From Phytophthora colocasiae (taxonomy: Eukaryota; Oomycota; Peronosporomycetes; Peronosporales; Peronosporaceae), in contig JAGKQI010000059.1 of assembly GCA_018806915.1 (NCBI GenBank), forward strand, positions 806,001 to 870,000: 64,000 nt of DNA, given 5' to 3'. Below, in pieces: positions 45,557 to 56,220 of this stretch. The notes below the pieces were generated by a model. That model did not search any database and was not told the DNA's origin. It saw only the letters and a list, made by a program, of their open reading frames with translations. Both the position numbers and the translations under genes were made by a program. Positions within the stretch are counted from its first letter, which is position 1; every line of letters begins with the position of its first letter.

Positions 45557-45581
45557 CATTCCTGTCGCTGCTGCAATTTCC
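45557..45581 (+). promoter_or_regulatory. Possible oomycete Inr/FPR core promoter of PDS5
   Basis: TCATTCC (45557-45563) matches the oomycete initiator core, and CAATTTCCC (45573-45581) resembles the flanking promoter region that normally follows it. The spacing here is longer than usual. It lies just upstream of the ATG at 45587. Confidence 0.3.
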
Positions 45582-45586
45582 CCGCG

Positions 45587-48500
45587 ATGGCTCCACGCAA
45601 GACACGATCCTCCACAGCAGCGCAGCGTCGCGCAGCCAGTAAGAAAGTGTCACCCACACGTGCGCTTCGTCACGAAGCTGTAGAGGAAGAATTCAAGGCG
45701 GAAGACCCAGATCCGAACCACGTTCTGACGCAACAGCTCGAGAATCAGACACCACGAAAGCCCCAATCGAGACGAAATAGGACCAACACTCCTGAATCAG
45801 ATACTATTTTATCCGGCACGTATTTATCTGGTGCAGGACGGAATTTATCGGCACTAAGTAAAAGACTGAAGGAAACTTGGCAAAGGCTTCAACAAACGCC
45901 AAGTAGACAACAACAGCGTGAAGATGGAGTTGTAGATGCCAACATGACGCAGAAGTTACATCTTGTAGCTGCTGAATTACTACAAGAGAAGCTCCTGAAA
46001 CACCACGACAAGAACGTGCGGTCTCTGGTAGCTTGTTGCCTCGTGGAACTTGCACGCGTGTCTGCTCCAGACTCGCCTTTTAGCTCCAATGAGGAGCTGT
46101 ATCGGGTGTTTCAACTGTTTATTGAACAGTTGAGAGCTCTTTCCCCGGAGCAAACCACAACTTCCAGGTATCTCCACCATTTCCACGTTCTGGAAAGTCT
46201 TGCCACGGTGAAATCGTGTCTTTTGGTGGTCGGATTAGACTTTACCATCGAAGAAGAGGAAGATGTGGTAATGGTGCAGCTGTTCGAAGCTCTTTTTGAA
46301 ACTTTTGGAGACAATCACTCGGCTAAAATCGAGAATTTGATGCTGAGTATCATGGTGGCTTGCATTGAAGAGAGTGACGCAGTAGACCTGTCACTGCTGG
46401 ATGTGATTTTAAAACCTTTGGTGGGTGCAGTGAATACAGACGAACCAAATGGAATAGAAGTGGATACTGACAACTCAGTGGAGAGAAACTCAGCACACAT
46501 GGCACGAGAATTGATTCGACGAACCAGTGACCTATTGCAGAATCCGTTGTCCAATTTCTTCAACAATATCCTGATTGACGGTTCAAGTAGCTTGGGGTCC
46601 CAGCAGTCTTCAGAGCTCAAGGAGCATGTGCATACGCTGATTTACGAGGTGCACAAGATCAACCCGTTGCTGCTGCTCTATGTGCTTCCTAACGTGTGCC
46701 TGCAGCTTCAAGTGGACGAGGTAGCAACTCGCTCGGATGCCATCACTTTGATGGGCAAATTGTTCGCGTCCTCGCGTGCGGACTATGGTCACCAGTATAT
46801 GAAGAACTTCCGTGACTTCTTAGGTCGATTTCGTGATGCCAGCAAGGAAATTCGGTTGCAAATGATCCAAATTACTGTGTCGGTTTGGGAAAACAAGCCT
46901 GACATGGCTGAAATGTTGGAAAAGGAGTTTATTTTACGCTTGAGTGATCCAGAATGGGAGGTGCGACAGCTTGTGGTACGTGAACTATGTGACTTTGCTG
47001 CGAATTGTTTGGATCTGATTAGCGAGGAGTGTCTCCGTGCTGTGGGGGAGCGAATGAAAGACAAGAAAGTTATGCTGAGGAAGGAAACGATGACGGGCCT
47101 TAGCCAAGTTTTTAGCGCACACATTTCCTCTTATTGGGAAGAGAATGAAGATGAACAGCGACCGCTGTCGCTTAATCACCGCAACATTCCAGCAGCCCAC
47201 ATCAAGAAGCTTGGCTGGATTCCGGACTATGTCTTGAAGTGCTACGCATATCCCCAACAAGAACTAAAACTCCGTGTAATTCAGCTTCTGGACGATTTCC
47301 TGTTGCCCAAGGCTTTCTCAGAGCGAGTCCGCGCGAATGGACTTTTGTTCCTCTTTCACTCGCTGGATGCTACTTCCAAGGAAGCGTTGCGTCGAATCTT
47401 GAATGAACGGGCAAAGTGTCAGGATATCTGCAAGAAGTTCGTTGATTTTAAAGTGCACAACCGTCAGAAACAGCGCGCCACAGAGGTCGACGAGAGTGCT
47501 TTGGAAACGGCGAAACAGCAACTTTACAATGGGCTTTCTCCTCTTTTCTCGGATGTCAGTGGTCTGAACAAGTTACTGGAGAAGCTTTCAAAGTGGAAAG
47601 ATCACAGCGTTTTTAAATACTTGGGTGAACTGTGTGACTATTCAAAAAGCCAACAAGATGCTCGGCAAGCTAGAGATCAGCTGGTTCGAAGCGTTGGGTC
47701 AAAGACTCCATTGGGAGAGTTCCTAAAGAAACTCTGCCGAAAACTTTCTCTCCTGACTATGAATCAAACATCAAGTGCTGTGCTGCTAGATTTCCTGGTT
47801 TTGAACGAAGGACGACCGTCCAGAGAGAATAGAAGTATCGTGGACCTACTCGTCATGGCATCAGGTGAACTACCAGAATTAATCGCTCCATTCATCTGCG
47901 ACAAGATTACGGCAATTCTAGTTGGAAGCACTGATGATCAAGATGCAAACGCATCGGTAACGAGTGACGAAGAAGATGAAGAAGAACCTGTGCGGAAAGA
48001 CTCGAGGGTCATCCTAGGAACCCTCCACGCTCTAGCGAATTACTCTCGGTATTGGGCTGTTACAAATGGTCTTAATGGTGATGCTGCTGAGGGCAATGCG
48101 CCATCTGGAGAGCTTGTGGAAAAGCTCCACAACTTCTGCCTTGGTGACACCGACGTCGAAGCGCAAAACTTTAACACTGCCAAGGAGAGTCGGGCAGCTG
48201 AGTTAGCGGCACTTACTCTCGCTCATTTCTACGGAAAGTCGGAGGAAACAACGCAGCTCGTTCGTCAGTTGTGCTCAAAGGAGAAACTTAATTCTCCAAA
48301 AACTTCCGGGGCTTTGCCAGCGTTGCAAAGCCTTGAAGTCCTCACAAAGCGCTGCAGCCACGTCTTCTCTGAGGATAAATCTTTATTTTCTCGCTTGTGG
48401 ACACATTTGCTTGAGGATTTGATTGGTAAGGGCGAAGAAAGCTCAACTTCAGGTACGCCTGCTTCAAAAGAACGTACACCGAGGGGGGGTAGACCTGTAA

Positions 48501-50165
48501 CAGCAAAGTTAGCCGAAGTTCGCTGTCTGGCCATTAAGGTTGCGGTGAATCTGTTAGTGTACTGCCAATCGACAAGAGGTTCGCCTGACTCACAAGGACA
48601 TGGCGCGAAGCTGACTACGCTGTTGTTCGGGATTTTGCGTTCAGGTGGAAACACATTTGCTTCAACTCCTGCCTTAGCTGCTTCGTTCCGAACAGCAGCT
48701 TCCTGTGGTCTCATGAAAATCATGCGCAAGAGACAATTCGAGGCTTTGGTGTCTGTACCGGAATGGCATCTACTTGGGTTAACCATGCAAGACTCAAGCG
48801 AGGATGTCCGTCGTAAATTTTTGAAGAAGTTGACATCGCATTTGATGAAACAGTCTGTTCAACACCCGCACAAGTTCCTCAGCTACTTGGCATTAGCTGC
48901 TACTGATGCAAGCACCAGTTTAAAGAAAGATGCAAGAAATTTACTGAAGATCGCAGTTGAGCGCATGCGTCGAGTCTTTGACGCTGCATCGTCTCGCGAA
49001 TCGGAGGATTTAAGAAGTCCAGGGGCCCCTGCGAGAAGTGCGCTGATGGTGCCAGAGTACACATTGCCGTATGTAATTCACCTTGTGGCTCATCATCCAC
49101 AATTCCCAGTCAAGTTGGTGGAGAGGGCACCTACTGTGATGGTCCTTCGCAGCACTCTGTGGTCTGATCAGCTGGCGTATCTCAATTTCTTCCTGGACGG
49201 GTTGGTCTCAGCAAACTCTTCAGCTGCAGACAACATCGCATTTTTGCTTCAGATTTTGACAAAGCTCTCTCAGTGTCACGACGTGGAAGCACCGGATGAC
49301 ATTAATATTTATCCGCTGATCGACAGCGCTGTTGTCCTGCTCAAGAAAAAGATCAAGAAGCAGTCAAACCTCCAGCCATTCCCAGGCAAGATTTTCCTGC
49401 CGAAGCATCTCTACAGTCCTGGTAGACCCAGTACACTTGCGACTCCTGGTGGGCGAAAGGAACCTGAGTCGCAAGAATCTCTTGGAGCTACTGCTGCTCG
49501 TGGACCTCGAATTGCTGTACGTACAATTTTTGGTATGTGTAGTCAATATTTGGTCTCATTTGTACATGTTTGTTATGTTCCAGACCTCTCTATCTCCAAT
49601 CAAACCCATGGACTTTGCAGCCCACTTTATGAAGTTGAATTCTCCGCCTGGCAGCTCACTGAAATCTGCCGACACAAACAAACGTAAGCGATCGCTGCTT
49701 CAGAGTGACGATGGGAATATTTCGGAAGAAGAGAAGAAGGAGGATAACGAAGACGAGCCGGAACCTCGTCGACGTCTTTCAGTACTAGGAAATTCTCAAC
49801 CGACAAAGCGCACTTATGCAGACGATTCAAGCGACAGTGGAGCAGAATCGGATTCGTTCTTGCCAAGCTCAGCGTCGGGCTCCAATACGTCCCAGCCCAA
49901 TGAGCCAGCATCCGCAGCATCGTCACTGCGCTCTGCTGGCTCACGTCAAGCGATTACAGAGACAATTGTTGAAGAGAAGGAAGAGGAGAAGGTTGAAGCA
50001 CCGACAAAAAAGCGCATGACAAGCAAGGAAGTTGCAGCTGAAAGCACACCGACTTATGAGAAGGTAAGAGCTTCTGTAACCATTGTCATAGCGGAAAGTT
50101 GGTCTCATTTTATTATTCTGATGCTTTAGCCAAGGTTGCGGTCCGTTCGACGTCGCCAAGAGTAG
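45587..50165 (+). CDS. PDS5: Sister chromatid cohesion protein PDS5 homologue (3 exons)
   Basis: Model: exons 45587-49516, 49584-50063, 50130-50165; 1481 residues. The N-terminal HEAT-repeat part carries the family signature: LLKHHDKNVRSLVACCLVELARVSAPDSPF…LYRVFQLFIEQLRAL…YLHHFHVLESLATVKSCLLV. HEAT repeats continue over most of the protein (for example DPEWEVRQLVVRELCDFA). The C-terminal ~170 residues are disordered, acidic and basic (KRKRSLLQSDDGNISEEEKK…), as in PDS5 from other eukaryotes. It would bind the cohesin kleisin and regulate cohesin loading, acetylation and release in the nucleus. Intron 1 (67 bp) uses GTACGT…CAG and is the choice that keeps frame; the downstream GTATGT would not. 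Intron 2 is GTAAGA…TAG (66 bp). The frame is open from 45494, but that codon is not ATG. Confidence 0.9.
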
Positions 50166-50454
50166 GTGGCTGGCTAAGCTTGTAAGAGGAGATTAACGTC
50201 ATTTTTTTTATCTCGTTTTGTTTTTCAATCTCTATACATTTTGCGGTGTGACTGTTGCGATGGAGTCATAATACCCATCTTGGCTATCGCTCTCGGACGT
50301 TAACATGACGTTCTCCCGACTTTACAGTGTCAAGTTTACAGCTCAAGAGACAGAGAGCAAGTCGGAATGGAGAAAGTGATGTATGATGGGACGGTGTACG
50401 TAAATCGGAGTAGATTCGATAAATACAGAGCGATCTAACCATGTTTTACATGTA
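50166..50454. other. Short intergenic region between convergent PDS5 and bZIP gene 1
   Basis: 289 bp with a T run near 50204. No gene; presumably the 3' ends of both transcripts. Confidence 0.5.
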
Positions 50455-51363
50455 TTATGAAAGCAGGAAGTCGACGCTATGACGATGGTCCACCTCCTGC
50501 ACGGGAGAACTGACAACGTCGTCTTGGACTTGGCAGGATTGCCGGATGTCTTCTATAGTGCTCCGGATCTGCCCCGTCTTGGAGATGTTGGCTTCGGAGA
50601 GGATGCACGCAGCGTCCACGAGTGAAACAATGGCGTTGAGCGCACCGATGAGGTCCCAGTCGGCGCTGAACCAGGTCACGATACCATCCGCGTCGAACTC
50701 GAAGCGGTACTGGACCGGGACCACCAGCATAGAGCCGATGACTTTGTGCAGCAGGTCGACATTGCTACGTAGTGCCGGGTACAGCGTCAAGACACCGTCT
50801 CGACGGCAGCTGATGTGGAAATTAGTCTCCATCACTACCACCGTCGACTCCGCCAAGGTGGACACGTTCATGGAGAGGGGCTGGTACCGACTGTAGACGA
50901 AGAAGTCGCTGAATCGCTTCCAGAGCATTATGACGGTCTCTACTCCAACGTAGTCCGGTCCACACGTCTGCGCCGTCATGATGGAGCGCAGGAAATGCTC
51001 CTGTTGCGGCAGGTTGTGCGGTGAAATGCCGTACTCGAAAAGCCGGAAGTACTCCATGGTGAGGCGGGCAGGCACTCCAGCCTCGGTGCCTCTGGAGCTG
51101 AAACAGTTGCGACCCACAAGAAGCTTTTGCCGTTTACGGTTGAGCTGCTCGATCTCTGCCAGCAGGTGCTGAACATCGTGCGTGAGTGTGATCATTTTCT
51201 CTTTCTGCTTGGCTCGATGGCGACGCTGGTGGAACTTGTACTGTTGACGTCGACGAAGCACTTTTTCATCCGTTTGGTTTTCTTGCGGGCGTTTGGGGCG
51301 TGTGGGCGGTTTGCCATGGGCGGAAGGAGGGACGACGGACAAGACACCTGCAACTGCGGCCAT
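50455..51363 (-). CDS. bZIP transcription factor with altered basic region (Tyr for Asn), gene 1
   Basis: ATG at 51363, 302 residues, intronless. Basic region at residues 36-55 (RRRQQYKFHQRRHRAKQKEK) and zipper leucines at L60, L67, L74, L81. The N-x7-R-x9-L spacing of bZIP proteins is exact (position 42, R50, L60), but position 42 is Tyr instead of the invariant Asn that reads the DNA half-site. A conserved domain follows at about 100-260 (TMEYFRLFEYG…QQEHFLRSIM…DYVGVETVIMLW), shared with the other two bZIPs here. The upstream region has GTCATTTCG, an initiator-like motif, near 51400. Nuclear regulator; the target sequence may differ from the canonical one because of the substitution. It is divergent from gene 2 across a region rich in TGASTCA sites. 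Confidence 0.85.
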   Translation of the reverse strand: MAAVAGVLSVVPPSAHGKPPTRPKRPQENQTDEKVLRRRQQYKFHQRRHRAKQKEKMITLTHDVQHLLAEIEQLNRKRQKLLVGRNCFSSRGTEAGVPARLTMEYFRLFEYGISPHNLPQQEHFLRSIMTAQTCGPDYVGVETVIMLWKRFSDFFVYSRYQPLSMNVSTLAESTVVVMETNFHISCRRDGVLTLYPALRSNVDLLHKVIGSMLVVPVQYRFEFDADGIVTWFSADWDLIGALNAIVSLVDAACILSEANISKTGQIRSTIEDIRQSCQVQDDVVSSPVQEVDHRHSVDFLLS

Positions 51364-51850
51364 TATTGTTGATATGTGCCCAGAAGACGGTGAGAGACGA
51401 AATGACCGTGTTCAGAGTCGACGCGAATGGCGACCGACGTGTTGCGGTGGGCGTTGTTTGTTGGCGAATGCTGCCAAAGCAGGGTGGTTGACGGAGGATG
51501 GATAGCCGCAGCAGGTTTCAAACTGGAGCCAGGTGGATCTGCAGTTATGCGAAACGATTCGTAAAGGCTCAAGGTCTGTGATCAGAGGGCTGTTACTATT
51601 GGACGAGGAAATGCACAGAGCGGGCGAGGAAGTGATTACACTCGCCATTTGTATGTAAATTATCAGCGAGGTTTGCCAATATTTCGCGTATGTTGCTCAT
51701 TCTCACGACATTTGTGTTTGCTTTTGCGAGTAAAACTGCTGAAAAATGATTGAAATTCAACACTAACAGAAGAGAACAACGGCATTTGCCTGCCAGAAAC
51801 AGCAACTCGCTTGCGTTCTGGACGGAAGTTTCACATCTGCATCTGAGCGT

Positions 51851-54131
51851 TGAGTCAACGGAGAACGCTCTTGCCTGCAGTTTTTGCAAGACCACAGGAT
51901 TACTACGATCTGTAACCAGCTGCAAAACTGCCCACACGCGAAGAATCGCTTTCCACCCAGCAGAAAAACATCGCGGTCCACGGTTGTCCCTTATGCCAGC
52001 TTCATTCCATTTGCAGTGCCAACGGCTGCAACTTGCGACGGTGAGCAATGAGTCAACGGCTTCGGATGAGTCAAAAATGGCAGGAATAGCTCATGAAGTC
52101 CACCACGGCAGAAGAGTGCCATTGATGCGAGCAAGGAACTTCAAGGATGCTTCCATTGCCGTCCGCTCGATCTCACGCTGCAAGACTCCTGTACTTCGAC
52201 AACGATTGTGAGGCCCTTTCCAACGCCCGTGGAGGACGTCATCGTCGCTGCAAAGAACGAACGTCTCGCCAGATTCGAGCTGCACCATCCGATTGATTTC
52301 GCGCCACGGAGACCAGGCCAACAAGTGCGTGGAGGGCTGGGCGAAGTCGGCAGGCTTCCCTACGTTACTGTAGGGCGTACTAGTAGCTGATACTGCGACA
52401 GCACCAGCAGGCATTCAGCTGGATATTTGTTTGACCATCAAAACTCATCTGGAGCACAGATCAAATGACAAGACAGAAGTCGCTTTGAAGTTGGACGGAG
52501 CGAAACGTGTTCGCAGCATGGCGGACACTTTCGGTGCGCAAAGCCGCACCGAAAAGGAGGCAGTGCAGATCGTGCGTTCGTCACTTGGCCCTTTTATCGA
52601 GGAGCGCTGCACGATGTCCAACAAGGCTAGGGAAACATACAGCACGGCAAAGCGCTGCAAAAATTTACAGCAGCTTCGTCGTCGGAAGCTTTTGCACGAA
52701 AAGCCTGGTGAGCGTTGTCGTCGTGGTGGCGAGGTATAGTGTCGTTGCTACCGTGCTTGACCCCCGTGCAGGCGCAACTGAGTCAGACTGTTGGTTGACT
52801 CAAGCGAGAGCCTAAAACCATGTCAAAGTGTCCAGCTTATGTGAGCTACTGACTCACTCAACAGTGCCAAAATTTGCCCAAGACGCGGCCTTCTGCCCTT
52901 GAGACTCACGCGGCGAATCTCCGCAGATATGCCTTTGACTCACATGTCGGCTTGCGACCGATTCTTCTCTTTGGGCTGGCTCGCTTGCTGCTTTACTCGC
53001 ACATTTGTAACATTCGCCCAGCGTGGTCAACTTCGGTTTCGTGTGCGTTCCGAGCTGACTCCCGTCGTCGCGATGAGTCAAGCTGCAGAAGCCATAAGCA
53101 CTGTAAACAGTCAAGCACACGCCAAAAGAGAGCCGTTCGCAAGGCAAGAAGGTCTTGATGTGCATCGAATTTTTGGTGGAGACCGCCGTACGTCTCGGAG
53201 ACCAACGCCTCGGACACATCCAACAGCAACAGGACCCCCTCGCTTGTTTGTTTACGAGCGGGATCAGTTTCCTCACCGAGATTACGAAAAATTACCAACC
53301 TGGGTTCGGTTAACTCTGAGCCTCTGGTACAGTCGCTACAGTCGACGCGAGACAACCGGAGGAACCGTGGTTGTTTCTCTCGCAATCAAGGTTATGATAG
53401 CGAGACCGAAACCTGCTCTCTCTTCTACAATAGAACGACTTCAACGACGTGTGCTTGTTGCAGAGCAGCGAAACCGAAGAGGTCGAGCCTCGAGGCTGTC
53501 CGTGACCAAGACCTGACCGCTTTATGACCATGCGCTGCTCAGCTGCATCCGACGACCAGCTTCGCCTTGCTGGTCAGTACCAAGACAACCACAACTTTCG
53601 CTGCTTGTCCGTAGCGGACTCGTGCGTGCATCAATCGACGATGGCCTTCGTCGCTCCTGACTCATGCAAGTCGCTGAGTCAGACCCATCCGCTAAAAAAA
53701 TCCTCCACGTGGTCGAACTTCGACCACGTTCGACTCGAAGCGTCCACCGGCGTCAACACCTGTAGAGCGAGCCGCTCTATGCAGGGGCCATTTGCGATCG
53801 CGAATCCAGCCAGCCAAGGCCTTCCCCGCTTCCCTCCACTCGCCCAGCCAAACCCCTTGGTTTCTGCACGCTGCTGGTCGTCGTGCCGCTGCTATCCACC
53901 ATCGCCTACAACGGTAAAGCCAGCCGGCCGACCGCCTCCCCGAAATCTCCGCATCTCGTTCGCGCTTGCAGCATTCTTTGAAGAAGACGAACGGGCCCTC
54001 ACCTCCGGATAGCGAGGTTGTGTCCGATCTCTTTCATTCCGTCTACGCCACGCAACGCGGGACTCGAACGTGCTTCTCACTGAGAAGTTTCTTCAGTAAC
54101 GTCACCCAGCTTGACGGAGACTTATGAGTCA
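51851..54131. promoter_or_regulatory. Cluster of 11 TGASTCA (AP-1/Gcn4-type) sites between divergent bZIP genes
   Basis: Perfect TGAGTCA or TGACTCA at 51851, 52049, 52067, 52779, 52796, 52850, 52936, 53074, 53658, 53675 and 54125 (start positions); the last overlaps the ATG of bZIP gene 2. Chance expectation for 2.3 kb is about 0.3. The flanking bases differ between sites, so they are not copies of one repeat. Between 51364 and 54123 I see no convincing gene; the longest frame (53524-54012) has no recognisable domain. A CRE-like GTAACGTCAC lies at about 54093-54102. Confidence 0.6.
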
Positions 54132-54789
54132 GAACGCGGCGTCTGGCGCCAATAAAGCGACTGGCAAGGGCAAAGGCAAGGCGCGTGCCAGCGCCAAGAA
54201 CGACGAGGAAGTAGATGAAAAGGTACTGCGTCGTCGCCTCCAGTACAAGCTGCACCAGCGTCGCCACCGCGCCAAACAGAAAGAGAAAGTCACCACTCTT
54301 GAGCTCGAGGTGCAGGGTCTGGTGACCGAAGTTGAAACGCTCAACCATAGACGCCAGAAGCTCCTGGTGGACAACAATTTTTTCGCGTCGCGCGGCACGG
54401 CCGGGGGCGTTCCCGCCCGCGTGGCGATGGAGTACTTCCGGCTGTTCCAGTTCGGCGCATCTCCGCTGCATATTGACCAGCAGGAGCAGTTCCTCCGCGC
54501 CGTTATGACGGCCGAGACAGCCGGGCCGGACTACCTGGGCGTTGACACCGTCGTGACCCAGTGGCGGCGGTACTGCAACTTCTTCGCGTACACGAGATAC
54601 GAGCCGACGGCCATTAACGTCACCACTGTCGGAGAACTCACGGTCGTCGAGGTGAACTCCATCTTCAGTGTACTGCAGCAGACGGAGCAATCGAGAGCCG
54701 ACCAGCTTGAAACTCGACACACAAGGTTAGCTGCTCTCCAGGCCGCAGATTCAATCTGGCCACAACGACATTTTATTGCCGCACTTTGA
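54124..54789 (+). CDS. bZIP transcription factor with Tyr for Asn, gene 2, C-terminally truncated
   Basis: ATG at 54124, 221 residues against 302 in gene 1. A Lys/Gly-rich N-terminus is followed by a basic region (RRRLQYKLHQRRHRAKQKEK) with Tyr41 in the Asn position, R49, and zipper leucines L59, L66, L73, L80. The shared domain follows (VAMEYFRLFQFG…QQEQFLRAVM…DYLGVDTVVTQW). Similarity to gene 1 stops at about residue 188 (VVEVNSIFS), and the last ~33 residues (LQQTEQSRADQ…) are unrelated, so the end of the conserved domain is missing. It is a tandem-family paralogue of gene 1. Either a truncated regulator or a decaying copy. Confidence 0.75.
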   Translation: MSQNAASGANKATGKGKGKARASAKNDEEVDEKVLRRRLQYKLHQRRHRAKQKEKVTTLELEVQGLVTEVETLNHRRQKLLVDNNFFASRGTAGGVPARVAMEYFRLFQFGASPLHIDQQEQFLRAVMTAETAGPDYLGVDTVVTQWRRYCNFFAYTRYEPTAINVTTVGELTVVEVNSIFSVLQQTEQSRADQLETRHTRLAALQAADSIWPQRHFIAAL

Positions 54790-54974
54790 GATGAGCTTGC
54801 AGTTTTACCCAGAAAGTGATCTGGATGCTCGCTTGGTTTATCCTTATCCAGCTCGCTTCAAGACTCCTGTGTTACTTCGCGGTGAGGTGCTTGGACGCTC
54901 CGCCTTTGGCCGAAGTTTTGTTTCGATTGCTGCTTTGAACCGATCTTGGGATACCGGTACGGTACATGTAATTC

Positions 54975-55038
54975 ACTTCAATGTCTTCAACATGTATCCC
55001 GCGGATGGTGAGCGGATACATGTTGAAGACATTGAAGT
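54975..55038. repeat. 25-bp perfect inverted repeat (hairpin), 14-nt loop
   Basis: ACTTCAATGTCTTCAACATG… (54975-54999) is perfectly complementary to 55014-55038. Outside the arms TACATGT occurs on both sides, extending the stem after a short bulge. It lies between the end of bZIP gene 2 and the end of bZIP gene 3. It may act as a transcript-end structure or be a tiny transposon relic. Confidence 0.8.
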
Positions 55039-55152
55039 ACATGTATCGGTTTCTATCGCTAATAGCGTCTGTCGACCATGCAACGCAGCGAAAGAAACTC
55101 ATCGTATTGGGTTGAGGAATGACTACGGTAGACTACACTGAGCTGTAAGTTC

Positions 55153-56220
55153 CTACGAAAGCGAGATGGTGCCACTGCTGAGGTCAATGTGGCCGCCATT
55201 TGTTAACTCCGTCACGTTTTGCAGTGAGCCAAGTACTCGTCGCAACGTCTCCAGCAGCTGAAGACTCACCAGTAGTCTACTCACGTAGCCTGTGCCGTTC
55301 ACCACGAACGTGTATGTGGCGGCCACAGCGGTGGTGCCGGTCAGCAGCGGTTGGACGTTCTCCAGATCAACTTGGCCGCTCTTCAGACTCGGAAACAACG
55401 AACCGATGGTCTGGCGGTGGCAGCGAAGGTAGAGCATGACCTCCACCTCTACCATGACAGACTGGTCGCCAACACTTTGCGTCTTCCAGGCCTGTGGCTC
55501 CAGTACGAACAGAGCAAAGTGTTGGTCATAAAGTCGCCACTGCTGTACAAAAGCATCGACGCCGTGCAGATCGGCACCATCGACGTCTGTAGCCAAGATG
55601 GAACGCAGGAATTGCTCCTGCTGAGCAGCTAATGGCAGCGAGTAGCCGTTCTGGTACACGCGGAAGAACTGCATGACGACGGACCGTGCGTGGTCCGGCA
55701 ATGACCCGTTCGGGTGCTGCATTTGCTGTTGCCGTTCCTTTTCGGCGTTTGCAGCTGCCACTTTGCGTCGATGCAGTTCTCGATAGAGTCGAGCGATCTT
55801 GGTTTGCAACGCCTGAACGTCGTATTCGAGAGCGCGGATCTTTAACTCGCGGTTGGCGCGGTGCTTGCGCTGGTACAGGCGGTCCTGCAGGCGCTTCTTC
55901 ATGGCTCGAATAGCGCGCTTTTCGGCCAGGTTGGAGGTGGCCAGAACTTGCGCGTTGGCTCGTGCGAGCGCAAATTGCAGCTCCTGGAAGCCACAGTCGG
56001 TTGTTGCTGCTACGACGGCCATGAGCGCTTGAAGTGGGGAATTGGAAATGACAGACACGGAGGATTTTGGGAAATGAAGCACTGGAGCGTCTGAGCGTGG
56101 CCGGTGGATGGGGAAGGGGTCAAACGCACAGTGCAAACGTTCTGCTGGCCTTTCGCCATCTAGTTGTACCGTAGGGAAATGCGTCGGCGCCGTCGCTTCT
56201 CGCTCTCTGGTCAGTGCCAT
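55153..56220 (-). CDS. bZIP transcription factor with Asp for Asn, gene 3
   Basis: ATG at 56220, 355 residues. The N-terminal ~95 residues are low in similarity. The basic region is MKKRLQDRLYQRKHRANRELK with Asp113 in the invariant Asn position and R121; zipper leucines are L131, L138 and L145. The shared C-terminal domain follows (VVMQFFRVYQNG…QQEQFLRSILATDVDG…GVDAFVQQW). The N-x7-R-x9-L spacing is exact, so the replacement is not an alignment artefact. It is on the opposite strand from gene 2 and converges with it. One TGACTCA lies 359 bp upstream of the start (56579-56585). Expected to act in the nucleus as a dimeric regulator; its partner could be either of the neighbouring paralogues (inference). 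Confidence 0.85.
   Translation of the reverse strand: MALTREREATAPTHFPTVQLDGERPAERLHCAFDPFPIHRPRSDAPVLHFPKSSVSVISNSPLQALMAVVAATTDCGFQELQFALARANAQVLATSNLAEKRAIRAMKKRLQDRLYQRKHRANRELKIRALEYDVQALQTKIARLYRELHRRKVAAANAEKERQQQMQHPNGSLPDHARSVVMQFFRVYQNGYSLPLAAQQEQFLRSILATDVDGADLHGVDAFVQQWRLYDQHFALFVLEPQAWKTQSVGDQSVMVEVEVMLYLRCHRQTIGSLFPSLKSGQVDLENVQPLLTGTTAVAATYTFVVNGTGYVSRLLVSLQLLETLRRVLGSLQNVTELTNGGHIDLSSGTISLS

Noticed and set aside
48265..48786. Antisense frames within PDS5
   Set aside because: Shadows of a clearly coding exon.
49533..49583. Intron using the stronger-looking GTATGT donor in PDS5
   Set aside because: It is 51 bp and keeps the wrong frame, ending in a stop at 49687. The GTACGT donor at 49517 gives a 67-bp intron and joins to the open downstream exon.
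53524..54012. 162-codon frame between the bZIP genes
   Set aside because: No recognisable domain, low-complexity Ser/Pro/Arg composition, and it lies in the shared promoter region.
54791..55141. 117-codon frame after bZIP gene 2 (MSLQFYPESDLDARLV…)
   Set aside because: It reads through both arms of the hairpin and has no family match I can name. It may be a gene fragment but cannot be supported.
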